Source: CAZLIC01 sp964559535
GTDB taxonomy: Bacteria > Pseudomonadota > Alphaproteobacteria > Rhodobacterales > Rhodobacteraceae
NCBI GenBank assembly: GCA_964559535.1
Contig: CAZLIC010000058.1
Coordinates: 1 to 28,103, forward strand
Direction: 5' to 3'
DNA length: 28,103 nt
Shown: piece by piece, positions 13,723 to 21,692 of the stretch
Layout: each line of letters opens with the position of its first letter
Numbering within the stretch: position 1 is the first letter of the stretch
Position numbers and translations under genes: made by a program
Notes under the pieces: model-generated
What the model saw: only the letters and a program-made list of their open reading frames with translations
Told to the model about the DNA's origin: nothing
Databases searched by the model: none

Positions 13723-15156
13723 ATGACGACGATCCGCCTGACCAACACCAAGACGCGCCGGAAAGAGGACTTCGTTCCGCTGGATAAGTCCAACGTGCGG
13801 ATGTACGTCTGCGGTCCCACGGTGTACGACCGCGCCCACCTGGGCAACGCCCGCCCGGTGGTGGTGTTCGACGTGCTGTACCGCCTGCTGCGCCACGTCT
13901 ATGGCGCCGACCACGTCACCTATGTGCGCAACTTCACCGACGTCGATGACAAGATCAACGCCGAGGCGCAGCGGCGCCAGGCGGCGGGGGCGGCGGGCAC
14001 GCTGGAAGACCTGATCCGCGAACGCACCGAGGAAACCATCGCCTGGTACCACGCCGACATGGACGCGCTGGGGGCGCTGAGGCCGTCGATGGAACCTCGC
14101 GCCACCGCCTTCATCGGCCAGATGATCGCGATGATTGCCGGGCTGATCGACAAGGGGCACGCCTATGCCGTCGACGGCCATGTGCTGTTCGCGGTCGACA
14201 GCTATGCCGCCTATGGCCGCCTGTCGGGCCGCACGGTCGATGACATGATCGCGGGCGCGCGGGTCGAGGTGGCGCCCTACAAGCGCAACCCGATGGATTT
14301 CGTGCTGTGGAAGCCCTCGGATGCGTCCTTGCCGGGGTGGGACAGCCCCTGGGGCCGCGGCCGCCCCGGCTGGCACATCGAATGCAGCGCCATGGCGCAT
14401 GAATTGCTGGGCGAGTCGTTCGACATCCACGGCGGCGGCCTGGACCTGCAATTCCCCCACCACGAAAACGAAATCGCCCAAACCGCCTGCGCCCACCCGC
14501 TCGGGGAATTTGCGCGCGTGTGGATGCACAACGAGATGCTGCTGGTCGAGGGCAAGAAGATGTCCAAGTCGCTGGGCAACTTCTTCACGGTGCGCGATCT
14601 GCTGGACAAGGGTGTGCCGGGGGAAGTGATTAGGTTTGTGCTGCTGAGCACGCACTACCGGAAAGAAATGGATTGGACTGAAGAAAAAGCCACAGAAGCT
14701 TGGACGATTCTGAAGAAATGGCACGGAATTGCAGGTGGAGCCCCGCCGTCGGTTCGCCCAGACAATTGGTTCATTGATATCATTGCGAATGATCTGAATA
14801 CCGCCTTGGCACTGCAGGCGCTTGATGACGTTGCTAGCGAGGGTAGTCCAGAGAAGCTGGTTGCATCAGCAAATCTACTAGGCCTTTTAACAGATGGCCA
14901 GCCTGCTTGGTTTTCTAAACGATTTGACCCAGTTGTAATTGTTTCTGGACACAGAAATCAAGAGCCGGAATGGGAAACTGTCAGGCTCTTGGCAGAAAGA
15001 TGGAATCATTTCCGGGCGAAAAGAGATTTTGTTGCTGCTGACACGCTCCGTCGGGCATTGAACGACGCGGGCGTTGAACTACGCGCAACACCGGCAGGTG
15101 TTTCTGCCGAATTGAGAATGAGCTTGAATCGCAGCGTTCTGGAATCATTGAAATGA
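13723..15156 (+). CDS. cysS: Cysteinyl-tRNA synthetase
   Basis: CysS charges tRNA-Cys with cysteine. The protein has 477 residues. C30 in 'YVCGPTVYD' is the first zinc/cysteine ligand, HLGN (39-42) is the HIGH-type motif, 'GWHIECSAM' and 'FPHHENEIAQ' give the remaining ligands and ATP site, and KMSKS is at 279-283. The anticodon-binding part follows ('RAKRDFVAADTLRRAL' near the end). The start at 13723 has GGAGGG (13713-13718). From about codon 300 to the stop, GC falls to about 50% by hand count, with AT-ending codons (ATT, TTA, AGA, GTT) absent from the first part; the frame remains open and homologous to the family. The catalytic domain looks native and the C-terminal domain foreign or exchanged. 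It is followed 61 bases later by cimA. Confidence 0.96.
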   Translation: MTTIRLTNTKTRRKEDFVPLDKSNVRMYVCGPTVYDRAHLGNARPVVVFDVLYRLLRHVYGADHVTYVRNFTDVDDKINAEAQRRQAAGAAGTLEDLIRERTEETIAWYHADMDALGALRPSMEPRATAFIGQMIAMIAGLIDKGHAYAVDGHVLFAVDSYAAYGRLSGRTVDDMIAGARVEVAPYKRNPMDFVLWKPSDASLPGWDSPWGRGRPGWHIECSAMAHELLGESFDIHGGGLDLQFPHHENEIAQTACAHPLGEFARVWMHNEMLLVEGKKMSKSLGNFFTVRDLLDKGVPGEVIRFVLLSTHYRKEMDWTEEKATEAWTILKKWHGIAGGAPPSVRPDNWFIDIIANDLNTALALQALDDVASEGSPEKLVASANLLGLLTDGQPAWFSKRFDPVVIVSGHRNQEPEWETVRLLAERWNHFRAKRDFVAADTLRRALNDAGVELRATPAGVSAELRMSLNRSVLESLK

Positions 15157-15215
15157 CCAAAACTCATTACGTTGTCCCTGATAGGTCGCGCAGCAGGGGT
15201 ATTGGAGTTCCAAAA
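14625..15215. other. Low-GC segment covering the 3' third of cysS and the gap to cimA
   Basis: Counting by hand, 14641-15180 is 268/540 G+C, about 50%, against about 65-68% in sampled lines just before (14401-14460) and after (15241-15300). Both edges are abrupt, within some tens of bases. No repeat, insertion sequence or integrase is visible at either edge, so homologous replacement by DNA from another species is the simplest reading. Confidence 0.85.
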
Positions 15216-15217
15216 CA

Positions 15218-16870
15218 ATGACCGGCCCCACCCCCCTCTCCCTCTTCGATACCACCCTCCGCGACGGGCAGCAAACCCAGGGCGTGCAGTTCTCCGCCGC
15301 CGAGAAAATCCAGATCGCCACGGCGCTCGATGCCCTGGGGGTGGACTATATCGAGGGGGGGTGGCCCGGCGCGAACCCGACGGACAGCGAGTTCTTCCAC
15401 ACAGTCCCCCCCACCCGCGCCACCATGACCGCCTTCGGCATGACCAAACGCGCCGGGCGGTCGGCGGACAATGACGACGTGCTGGCCGCCGTGCTGGACG
15501 CCCGCACCCCTGCGGTCTGCCTTGTGGGCAAGACCCACCCCTTCCACGTCGCCACCGCGCTGGGCATCACGCTGGAGGAAAACCTCGTCAACATCGGCGC
15601 CTCGGTGGCCCATGTCACGGCCAAGGGCCGGGAATGCCTGTTCGACGCCGAACACTTCTTCGACGGCTACCGCGCCGACGCCCCCTATGCCCTGTCCTGC
15701 CTGAAGGCCGCCCTTGCAGGCGGCGCCCGGTGGGTGGTGCTGTGCGACACGAACGGCGGCACGCTGCCCGCCGACATCGGGCGCATCACGGCGGCGGTCA
15801 TTGCCGCGGGCATCCCCGGCGAGAAGCTGGGCATCCACTGCCATGACGATACCGGCAACGCCGTGGCGAACTCATTGGCCGCCATCGACGCGGGTGCGCG
15901 GCAGGTGCAGGGCACGCTGAACGGGCTGGGCGAACGCTGCGGCAACGCGAACCTGACCACGCTGATCCCGACGCTGTTGCTGAAGGAACCCTTCGCCAGC
16001 CGCTTCAGCACCGGCGTCACGCCACAGGCGCTGACCCACCTGTTGCGCACGTCAAGAATGCTGGACGACATCCTGAACCGCGTCCCCCTGCGCGCCGCCC
16101 CCTATGTCGGCGCGTCCGCCTTTGCCCACAAGGCGGGCCTGCACGCCAGCGCCATCCTGAAGGACCCCGCCACCTACGAACACATCGACCCGGCGTCGGT
16201 GGGCAACGACCGCATTATCCCGATGAGCAACCAGGCCGGCCAGTCCAACCTGCGCGCCCGCCTGCAGGCCGCGGGCATCGAGGTGGCGCCGGGCGACCCA
16301 CGGCTGGCGCGCATCCTTGAGGTGGTGAAGGCGCGCGAGGATCAGGGCTATGCCTACGACAGCGCGCAGGCGTCGTTCGAGCTGATGGCGCGGGCGGAAC
16401 TGGGCCTCTTGCCGCAGTTCTTCGAGGTGAAGCGATACCGCGTCACGGTCGAACGGCGGAAGAACAAGTACAACCGCATGGTTTCGCTGTCGGAGGCTGT
16501 GGTGGTGGTGAAGATCGGCAACGCCAAGATGCTGTCCGTCAGCGAATCGATGGACGAGACGGGTACCGACCGCGGCCCGGTGAACGCCCTGTCCAAGGCG
16601 CTGGGCAAGGACCTTGGCCCCTATCAGGCCAGCATCGACGACATGAAACTGGTGGATTTCAAGGTGCGCATCACGCAAGGCGGCACCGAGGCTGTCACCC
16701 GCGTCATCATCGACAGCGAGGATTCGACGGGCCACCGCTGGTCGACCGTGGGGGTCAGCGCGAACATCGTGGATGCCTCGTTCGAGGCGCTTCTGGATGC
16801 GATCCAGTGGAAGCTGATCCGCGACGGGGTGCCCGCAGTGCCGGTGACCGTGGCGGATGCTGCCGAATGA
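15218..16870 (+). CDS. cimA: (R)-citramalate synthase
   Basis: CimA condenses pyruvate and acetyl-CoA to citramalate, a threonine-independent entry to 2-oxobutyrate and isoleucine. The protein is 550 residues, the long form of the family. 'LFDTTLRDGQQ' (R15-D16) begins the TIM barrel as in isopropylmalate and citramalate synthases; the barrel carries 'GWPGANPTD' and the metal-binding 'GIHCHDDTGNA'. After 'RVPLRAAPYVGASAFAHKAG', a typical CimA linker region, the C-terminal part from about residue 390 is the LeuA-type regulatory dimerisation domain ('YNRMVSLSEA', 'GTDRGPVNAL'). GGAG (15204-15207) stands 10 bases before the ATG. The DGQQ in place of the usual DGAQ and the family length favour CimA over LeuA. 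The stop overlaps the next gene. Confidence 0.92.
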   Translation: MTGPTPLSLFDTTLRDGQQTQGVQFSAAEKIQIATALDALGVDYIEGGWPGANPTDSEFFHTVPPTRATMTAFGMTKRAGRSADNDDVLAAVLDARTPAVCLVGKTHPFHVATALGITLEENLVNIGASVAHVTAKGRECLFDAEHFFDGYRADAPYALSCLKAALAGGARWVVLCDTNGGTLPADIGRITAAVIAAGIPGEKLGIHCHDDTGNAVANSLAAIDAGARQVQGTLNGLGERCGNANLTTLIPTLLLKEPFASRFSTGVTPQALTHLLRTSRMLDDILNRVPLRAAPYVGASAFAHKAGLHASAILKDPATYEHIDPASVGNDRIIPMSNQAGQSNLRARLQAAGIEVAPGDPRLARILEVVKAREDQGYAYDSAQASFELMARAELGLLPQFFEVKRYRVTVERRKNKYNRMVSLSEAVVVVKIGNAKMLSVSESMDETGTDRGPVNALSKALGKDLGPYQASIDDMKLVDFKVRITQGGTEAVTRVIIDSEDSTGHRWSTVGVSANIVDASFEALLDAIQWKLIRDGVPAVPVTVADAAE

Positions 16871-17601
16871 CCATCGCCGCCTGCGCGGAGATCGTCCGCA
16901 AGGGCGACCCAGACCGATTTGCCGCGACCATGGCCGCCCCGGTTGGCCTGCGCGAAAGGCTGTTCCCGCTCTATGCCTTCAATCTTGAGGTCGCGCGGGC
17001 GCCATGGGTGACGCAGGAACCGCTGATCGCCGAAATGCGGCTGCAATGGTGGCGCGACGTGATCGCGGCACCCGACCGCAAGGCGCACGAGGTGGCGGGG
17101 CCGCTGCATGACGTGATCCGCGCGGGTGCGCCGGTGGCAGCGCTGGACGCGCTGGTGGCGGCGCGGCGGCTGGATGTGATGGCTGAGCCCTTTGCCGACC
17201 GCGCGGCGCTGCTGGCCTATCTGGGTGACACAGCCGGGGGGCTGATGTGGGCGGCGGCGGCATCCTGCGGGGCGCCCGCGGCGGCCGAGGCTGTGGCGCG
17301 CGACTATGGTCTGGCGGCGGGCGCCGCCGCGTACCTGCGTGCCTTGCCGGAACTGGTGGCGCGCGGCAGGCCCGGCTTGCCCGACGATACCTCCCCGGTC
17401 GATCTGGCGCGCGAGGGGTTGGGTGCATTGACCCGTACCCGCAAAGGCCTTGCAACTCTGGGGCAGGGACGGCCGGCCGTGCTGGCCGCCTGGCTGGCCA
17501 GGCCGGTGCTGGCGCGGGTGGCGCGCGGGCAGGCGCCCGAGGTGGCCGAATTCACCCGGCGCGGGCGGCTTTTGTGGGCGGCGGCGACAGGGCGGGTCTG
17601 A
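16867..17601 (+). CDS. Squalene/phytoene synthase-like protein without aspartate motifs (NDUFAF6-like)
   Basis: The protein has 244 residues; its ATG overlaps the cimA stop (ATGA), so an in-frame ATG at 16807 is rejected. The N-terminal half has the family pattern 'LYAFNLEVARAPW' followed by 'EMRLQWWRDVI', and the fold-consistent 'YLGDTAGGLMW' and a helical C-terminus. The two aspartate-rich motifs that bind diphosphate-magnesium in real squalene and phytoene synthases (DxxxD pairs) are not found at the expected places. A catalytic terpene role is therefore unlikely. It resembles the NDUFAF6 branch, whose mitochondrial member acts in complex I assembly; that role here is inference. The overlap with cimA implies co-transcription but not shared function. 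Confidence 0.8.
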   Translation: MTIAACAEIVRKGDPDRFAATMAAPVGLRERLFPLYAFNLEVARAPWVTQEPLIAEMRLQWWRDVIAAPDRKAHEVAGPLHDVIRAGAPVAALDALVAARRLDVMAEPFADRAALLAYLGDTAGGLMWAAAASCGAPAAAEAVARDYGLAAGAAAYLRALPELVARGRPGLPDDTSPVDLAREGLGALTRTRKGLATLGQGRPAVLAAWLARPVLARVARGQAPEVAEFTRRGRLLWAAATGRV

Positions 17602-17746
17602 CGTCGGCTTCCGCCGCCCTACCTCTGGTTCCCGGTTTGCGCCTGGCCGGACTTGGGCCTTACGAGGCAAGGTCTTGCCGTCCGCTGCGCAGACAAGGAC
17701 GCCTTCGGATGCAACGCCCAATGCTCAGTCTAGCGCCTCAACGCGG

Positions 17747-18922
17747 TCACATTCCGGCAAGCGCTTCGAAAGCCGGAAGGCTCGCCTCGATCATGTCATG
17801 CGTGCCGGTCAGGCTGATCCTGAAATCGCCAGGTCGCTCGAACAGGGTTCCGGGCATCACATAGACGCCGCGTTCTGCCAGGGCTGCGGTAAAGGCCAGG
17901 GCATCGCCGCCGGGAGCCTTTCCCCACAGATAGAACGCCCCGGCGGGCTTCGTCATCTCGTAGCCCCATTGCGTCATCGCATTGTAAAGCCGGTCGCGCT
18001 TGCGCTGATAGGCGGCCACGTCGATCGAGACCTTTTCCAGATCCTTGACCGCATATTGCAGGATCGAATCCGGAAACGCGCAACCAGAGGACAACTGCAC
18101 CTTTTCGGCGGTGGTGTGCAGTATTTCGCGGACATCGTCCGGCATGTCCGGGCCTATCGCCAGATAGCCCAGCCGCAAGCCGGGTGCCAGAAGCACCTTC
18201 CCGAAACTGTAGTCGATCAAGGTCCAGGGATAGACTTCGGCGGGGCTGGTGAACGCGGCGCCGTCGAACCTGATACGGCGGTATGGCTCGTCCGACAGAA
18301 TGAAGATCGGCCGCCCGAATTCCGCCGACTTTCGCTGCAGCAGGGCCGCAAGCTCCTGCAGCCTCTCGCGGCTGTAGATCACACCTGTCGGGTTGTGCGG
18401 CGTGTTGACGATCACGATACGCGTGCGGGCGGTAATGGCTGCACCGATGGCAGCAATGTCCAGATCGAAGTCCGTGTCGCGCAACGGAACCTTGACGGCC
18501 ACGGCGTGATTCAAAGACAGGGTGGTTTCGTAAAGGAACCATCCCGGCACCGGAATGATGCATTCGTCGCCGGGATCCAGAAGGATGGAAAATGCCAACG
18601 CAATCGCCCCATAGGCCCCGAGCGTCATGGCAATGTCGTCCGGCGCGAAATTCAACCCGAGTTCCGCCCTAAGTCCCTCTGCAATGACACGGCGCGGCTC
18701 CTCCTCGGACATCTTGTAGGCAAACCAGTCCGTTGATTTTGGCTCAATATGGGTGCGCAGGGCGCGAACGAGGTCGGGCAACGGCGGCTCGTGCGGATTG
18801 CCGAAGGTCAGGTCAGCCACAATTTGATCTTCCGGGACGCCCGCCCTGTAGTTCTGAATGAAATCAAGGACAAGTTGCTGGTCGCGGCCTGCGGAAACGG
18901 AATGATCGGACACGAGTTTCAT
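17747..18922 (-). CDS. PLP-dependent aminotransferase, class I/II
   Basis: The protein has 391 residues with the standard fold type I aminotransferase features: 'GAYGAIALAF' for the PLP-phosphate region, 'PVPGWFLYE', 'NTPHNPTGVIY' with the PLP-ring asparagine, 'SDEPYRRI' with the aspartate pairing the ring nitrogen, K242 in 'SFGKVLLAPGLRLGY' as Schiff-base lysine, and 'FRISLTGT' with the carboxylate-binding arginine. The start at 18922 has AGGAG (complement of 18932-18936 region) about 8 bases upstream. Substrate is unknown; aspartate- or alanine-type donors are common in the family. GC appears a little lower (about 60%) than in neighbouring genes. It stands alone on the - strand, preceded by a 282-base gap holding a palindrome. 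Confidence 0.9.
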   Translation of the reverse strand: MKLVSDHSVSAGRDQQLVLDFIQNYRAGVPEDQIVADLTFGNPHEPPLPDLVRALRTHIEPKSTDWFAYKMSEEEPRRVIAEGLRAELGLNFAPDDIAMTLGAYGAIALAFSILLDPGDECIIPVPGWFLYETTLSLNHAVAVKVPLRDTDFDLDIAAIGAAITARTRIVIVNTPHNPTGVIYSRERLQELAALLQRKSAEFGRPIFILSDEPYRRIRFDGAAFTSPAEVYPWTLIDYSFGKVLLAPGLRLGYLAIGPDMPDDVREILHTTAEKVQLSSGCAFPDSILQYAVKDLEKVSIDVAAYQRKRDRLYNAMTQWGYEMTKPAGAFYLWGKAPGGDALAFTAALAERGVYVMPGTLFERPGDFRISLTGTHDMIEASLPAFEALAGM

Positions 18923-19204
18923 TGTGAAGTCTCCTGATCTGGAAAAGTCGCGGCCCGGTTGTGTCGATCATGTCGCGGCATCGGGCACGGGCGCCGCATT
19001 TGTGGCCTGCCCAGCCTACGCAGATATCTTGGGCCCGTACACGCAAGAATGGGTCGCAATCGGAAATTGTCAGCGCGCAGCTTCAGCGCCTGCGCTGAAT
19101 GTCAGTTCAGGGTCGAAAGGCGTTATCTTACCGTTCAGTCCAGATTTGCGCGGCCTGCGACCGGGCCTTGAGTCCTTCGGGCATATCTTGTCGGGTGGCC
19201 AAGG
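18923..19204. other. 282-base intergenic region upstream of the aminotransferase
   Basis: No open frame with coding character is visible on either strand, and no tRNA or known riboswitch could be recognised. It holds the 18-bp palindrome at 19082-19099 and probably the aminotransferase promoter, for which I found no convincing -35/-10 pair. Base composition is lower in GC than the flanking genes. Confidence 0.5.
19082..19099. promoter_or_regulatory. 18-bp perfect palindrome upstream of the aminotransferase
   Basis: TTCAGCGCCTGCGCTGAA has 8-base arms and a 2-base centre. It lies about 160 bases upstream of the aminotransferase start and 106 bases before the next upstream gene's end, in non-coding DNA. 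It could be a dimeric regulator's operator; as RNA it could also form a 7-bp stem with a 4-base loop. Confidence 0.4.
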
Positions 19205-20311
19205 TCAGCCGATGTCCACCCAGATGGCGTGGTGGTCCGATGCCGCGTGGATGTCGCGTACCAGTTCCGGATAGACCTCCCACCGCTTCGGCCGCACGCC
19301 CGGCCAGGCGCCCATCCGGAACAGCCCAGCCGCGGTGATCCGCCCGAACAGCGCGGGCGACAGCAGAATGTGGTCGATCTTGTTGCTGTCGTTGCCCAGG
19401 CCGTAGGTGCCGCGCCCGGCAAAGGCGCCGGTGTCGAAGCCCGGAAATTCCGACACCTCGCGCAGGTCGGTGTCGTACAGCGGCGCCAGCGGCCAGGACC
19501 CTGGCGTGTCGTTCAGGTCGCCCAGCACCACGACATTGCCATACCCCTCGGACCGCAGGCGGGTGTAGTAGCCCGCGACCGCCTCGGCCTGCCGCCGCCG
19601 CCGGGCGTTGCTTTCGGCCGGGCTGCCGTAGCCCTTGGATTTCAGGTGGTTCACCAGCACCCAGACGGTTTCGCCCTGGGGCGTGGTCACCGCATACTCC
19701 GGGCAGTCGCGCGAAAAGATGCGCGAGGTTGCGGTGCCGTCATGCACATGGCTGCGCATCAGCCCGATGTCATAGCCCGCCCGCGTCATGATGCCCACGT
19801 CGATGCCGCGGTCATCGTTGCCGTCAATCACCATGACGTTGGCGTAGGGCGCCCCCTGCACCACCGGCAGCACATCCTCGTTGAACTTGCGCAGGGCGGT
19901 GCGGTCCTCGGCCTCGACCACGGCCAGGATGTCGGCCCCCACATCGCGGATCACCCGCGCGGTGTTCTGAATCGCGGTGGCGTTCACCGGCGCGGTTTTC
20001 AGTTCGGCCCAGCCGATCCAGTCGCCGCGGCCATCGGCAATGATCTGCAGCCCCGCCGCGCCCCGCCGCACCAGCGCGCCCCGGTTGCGCCGCAGGATCA
20101 CGAAGGGGCCGTCATCGTCGGCCACCAGGTCCAGCACCGCCATGAGTTCGATCATCCTTGCCTTGTCGGCGTCCGAATAGACGGGACGTTCCAGCAGGTC
20201 GGTGAACTCGGCAAAGGCATCCAGCACGGGTTTGCCCTGGTCCCAGTTGTCCAGGTTCATGATGCGGGCGCGGTCGAACAGGTTTTCCACGTTGAATGCG
20301 GCAATGCGCAT
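19205..20311 (-). CDS. Endonuclease/exonuclease/phosphatase family protein
   Basis: The protein has 368 residues with the metal-dependent EEP fold from the first residues: 'AFNVENLFD' (metal-binding asparagine), 'AVVEAED' (metal-binding glutamate), 'NHLKSKGYG' (catalytic histidine region), 'VLGDLNDTP' (Asp/Asn pair), 'KIDHILLS' and C-terminal 'ASDHHAIWVDI' (catalytic Asp-His). No signal peptide is visible because the fold starts at residue 3, so it is probably cytoplasmic. Substrate (nucleic acid, phospholipid or inositol phosphate) cannot be told. The ATG at 20311 has AAGGAG close upstream and a good promoter candidate at 20338-20367. Confidence 0.9.
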   Translation of the reverse strand: MRIAAFNVENLFDRARIMNLDNWDQGKPVLDAFAEFTDLLERPVYSDADKARMIELMAVLDLVADDDGPFVILRRNRGALVRRGAAGLQIIADGRGDWIGWAELKTAPVNATAIQNTARVIRDVGADILAVVEAEDRTALRKFNEDVLPVVQGAPYANVMVIDGNDDRGIDVGIMTRAGYDIGLMRSHVHDGTATSRIFSRDCPEYAVTTPQGETVWVLVNHLKSKGYGSPAESNARRRRQAEAVAGYYTRLRSEGYGNVVVLGDLNDTPGSWPLAPLYDTDLREVSEFPGFDTGAFAGRGTYGLGNDSNKIDHILLSPALFGRITAAGLFRMGAWPGVRPKRWEVYPELVRDIHAASDHHAIWVDIG

Positions 20312-20337
20312 GGCAATCTCCTTCTACCTATGGGCGA

Positions 20338-20367
20338 AGGATACCGCAGGTGCACCCGCGCTGTCAC
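20338..20367 (-). promoter_or_regulatory. Promoter candidate of the EEP-family gene
   Basis: On the - strand GTGACA (20367-20362) and TATCCT (20343-20338) are 18 bases apart, matching five and four of six consensus positions. The inferred 5' leader is about 20 bases and contains the AAGGAG ribosome site. Confidence 0.5.
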
Positions 20368-20395
20368 CGGCGCGAAAGGTTAGGTGGGCCTGCGA

Positions 20396-21607
20396 CTAGG
20401 CGCGCGAGGGTGGCCGCAGCCACAGCCAGATCAGCGCGCCGCCGGCCAGTGTCAGGAACGGCAGCATGGCCAGGTTCACCGCATTCCATCCCGCCACCAC
20501 GTCGCTGCCCGCGCAGTTCATCAGCCCGCCCGACGACATGGACGCCAGCGTGACCCCGCCGAACACGATGAAGTCGTTCATCCCCTGCATGCGGCCGCGT
20601 TCGGCGGGGGTGTGGGCGGCGGTCAGCATGGCGGTGGCGCCGATGAAGCCGAAGTTCCAGCCGATGCCCAGCAGCACCAGCGCGCCAAAGAAGTTCACCA
20701 GTTCCACCCCGGCCAGCGCCACGCCGCCCGCCAGCGCCAGAATCATCAGCCCCAGCGCCACCACCCGTGTCGCGCCGATGCGGGCGATGATGGCGCCCGT
20801 AAAAAACGCAGGCGCATACATCGCCAGCACATGCGCCGTCACCACATCGGCCGCGTTGCCCTTGGTGAAGCCGCAGCCCACCACCGCCAGCGGCGACGAG
20901 GTCATCACAAGGTTCATCAACGCATAGCTGACCGTGGCGCAGATCACCGCCACGACGATGACCGGATCGCGCAACAGGTCGCGCCGCGACCGGCCCCTGG
21001 CATCGCCGGGCTGCGGGGCGGCAGGTTTGGGCAGGTCCAGCAACCGGAACAGCAGCGCGCCTGCCACGTTCAGCCCGATCATCGTGGCATAGGTGGCCAT
21101 GAAGGGCACGGCGGTGGCATCCGCCGTCACCTTCACCAGCTGCGGCCCCACCACGGCCGACAGAAGCCCCCCCGCCATCACCAGGCTGATGGCCCGCGGG
21201 CGGTAGGCGTCGGTTGCGGTGTCGGCCACGGCAAAGCGGTAGAAGCCCTGCGCGCTCATGTACACGCCGATGAACAGCGACCCCAGAACGAACAGCACGA
21301 AGGACCCGACAGACAGCCCGTAGGCCCCCAGCATGGCCCCCAGCGCGCCCGAAGTGACACCTGCCGTAAAGCCCGCCACGCGGCCCATCCGTGTCATCAG
21401 CGCTGACAGCGGGTTGGCGGCCAGCATCGACCCCACCACCATCGCGGTGATCGGCAGCGTGGCCAGACAGGGGTTGGGCGCCAGCGTCTGCCCGGCCAGC
21501 CCCGCCACGGTAAAGGCCATGGGCAGCTGCGCCCCGGCAATGCCCTGGGCGGCAATCAGCACCATGACGGTGCGGCGGGTGCGGGCATCGGGATGCGTCG
21601 TGGTCAT
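20396..21607 (-). CDS. Major facilitator superfamily transporter
   Basis: The protein has 403 residues, almost entirely hydrophobic, with about twelve predicted membrane segments in two halves separated by a charged cytoplasmic loop near residues 190-215 ('PQPGDARGRSRRD'). 'LMTRMGRVAGF' after the second segment is the MFS loop 2-3 motif in modified form. The second half has 'GFIGATAMLTAAHTPAERGRMQGMNDF', resembling the 'pe.RG...g' feature of drug-type MFS proteins. Substrate is unknown. No clear ribosome site precedes the ATG at 21607; the 85-base gap to the upstream flavoprotein gene contains an inverted repeat (CGCTAC/GTAGCG). Confidence 0.9.
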   Translation of the reverse strand: MTTTHPDARTRRTVMVLIAAQGIAGAQLPMAFTVAGLAGQTLAPNPCLATLPITAMVVGSMLAANPLSALMTRMGRVAGFTAGVTSGALGAMLGAYGLSVGSFVLFVLGSLFIGVYMSAQGFYRFAVADTATDAYRPRAISLVMAGGLLSAVVGPQLVKVTADATAVPFMATYATMIGLNVAGALLFRLLDLPKPAAPQPGDARGRSRRDLLRDPVIVVAVICATVSYALMNLVMTSSPLAVVGCGFTKGNAADVVTAHVLAMYAPAFFTGAIIARIGATRVVALGLMILALAGGVALAGVELVNFFGALVLLGIGWNFGFIGATAMLTAAHTPAERGRMQGMNDFIVFGGVTLASMSSGGLMNCAGSDVVAGWNAVNLAMLPFLTLAGGALIWLWLRPPSRA

Positions 21608-21692
21608 GGTAAGGCTTCGCTACGCCCGCCAAGTAGCGGGGGCAAGTGTCAGGCTTCAGCGAACTTGTACGGGGCACAAGCCGGGCGCTCCG

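Noticed and set aside
17602..17746. Possible small gene between the squalene-synthase-like gene and the aminotransferase
   Set aside because: Only short frames without a ribosome site or recognisable motif. It is a 145-base convergent gap with no clear terminator.
21608..21692. Inverted repeats CGCTAC/GTAGCG and CTTGT/ACAAG between the flavoprotein and MFS genes
   Set aside because: Stems of 5-6 bp in an 85-base GC-rich gap are close to chance. They are too weak to call a terminator or operator.
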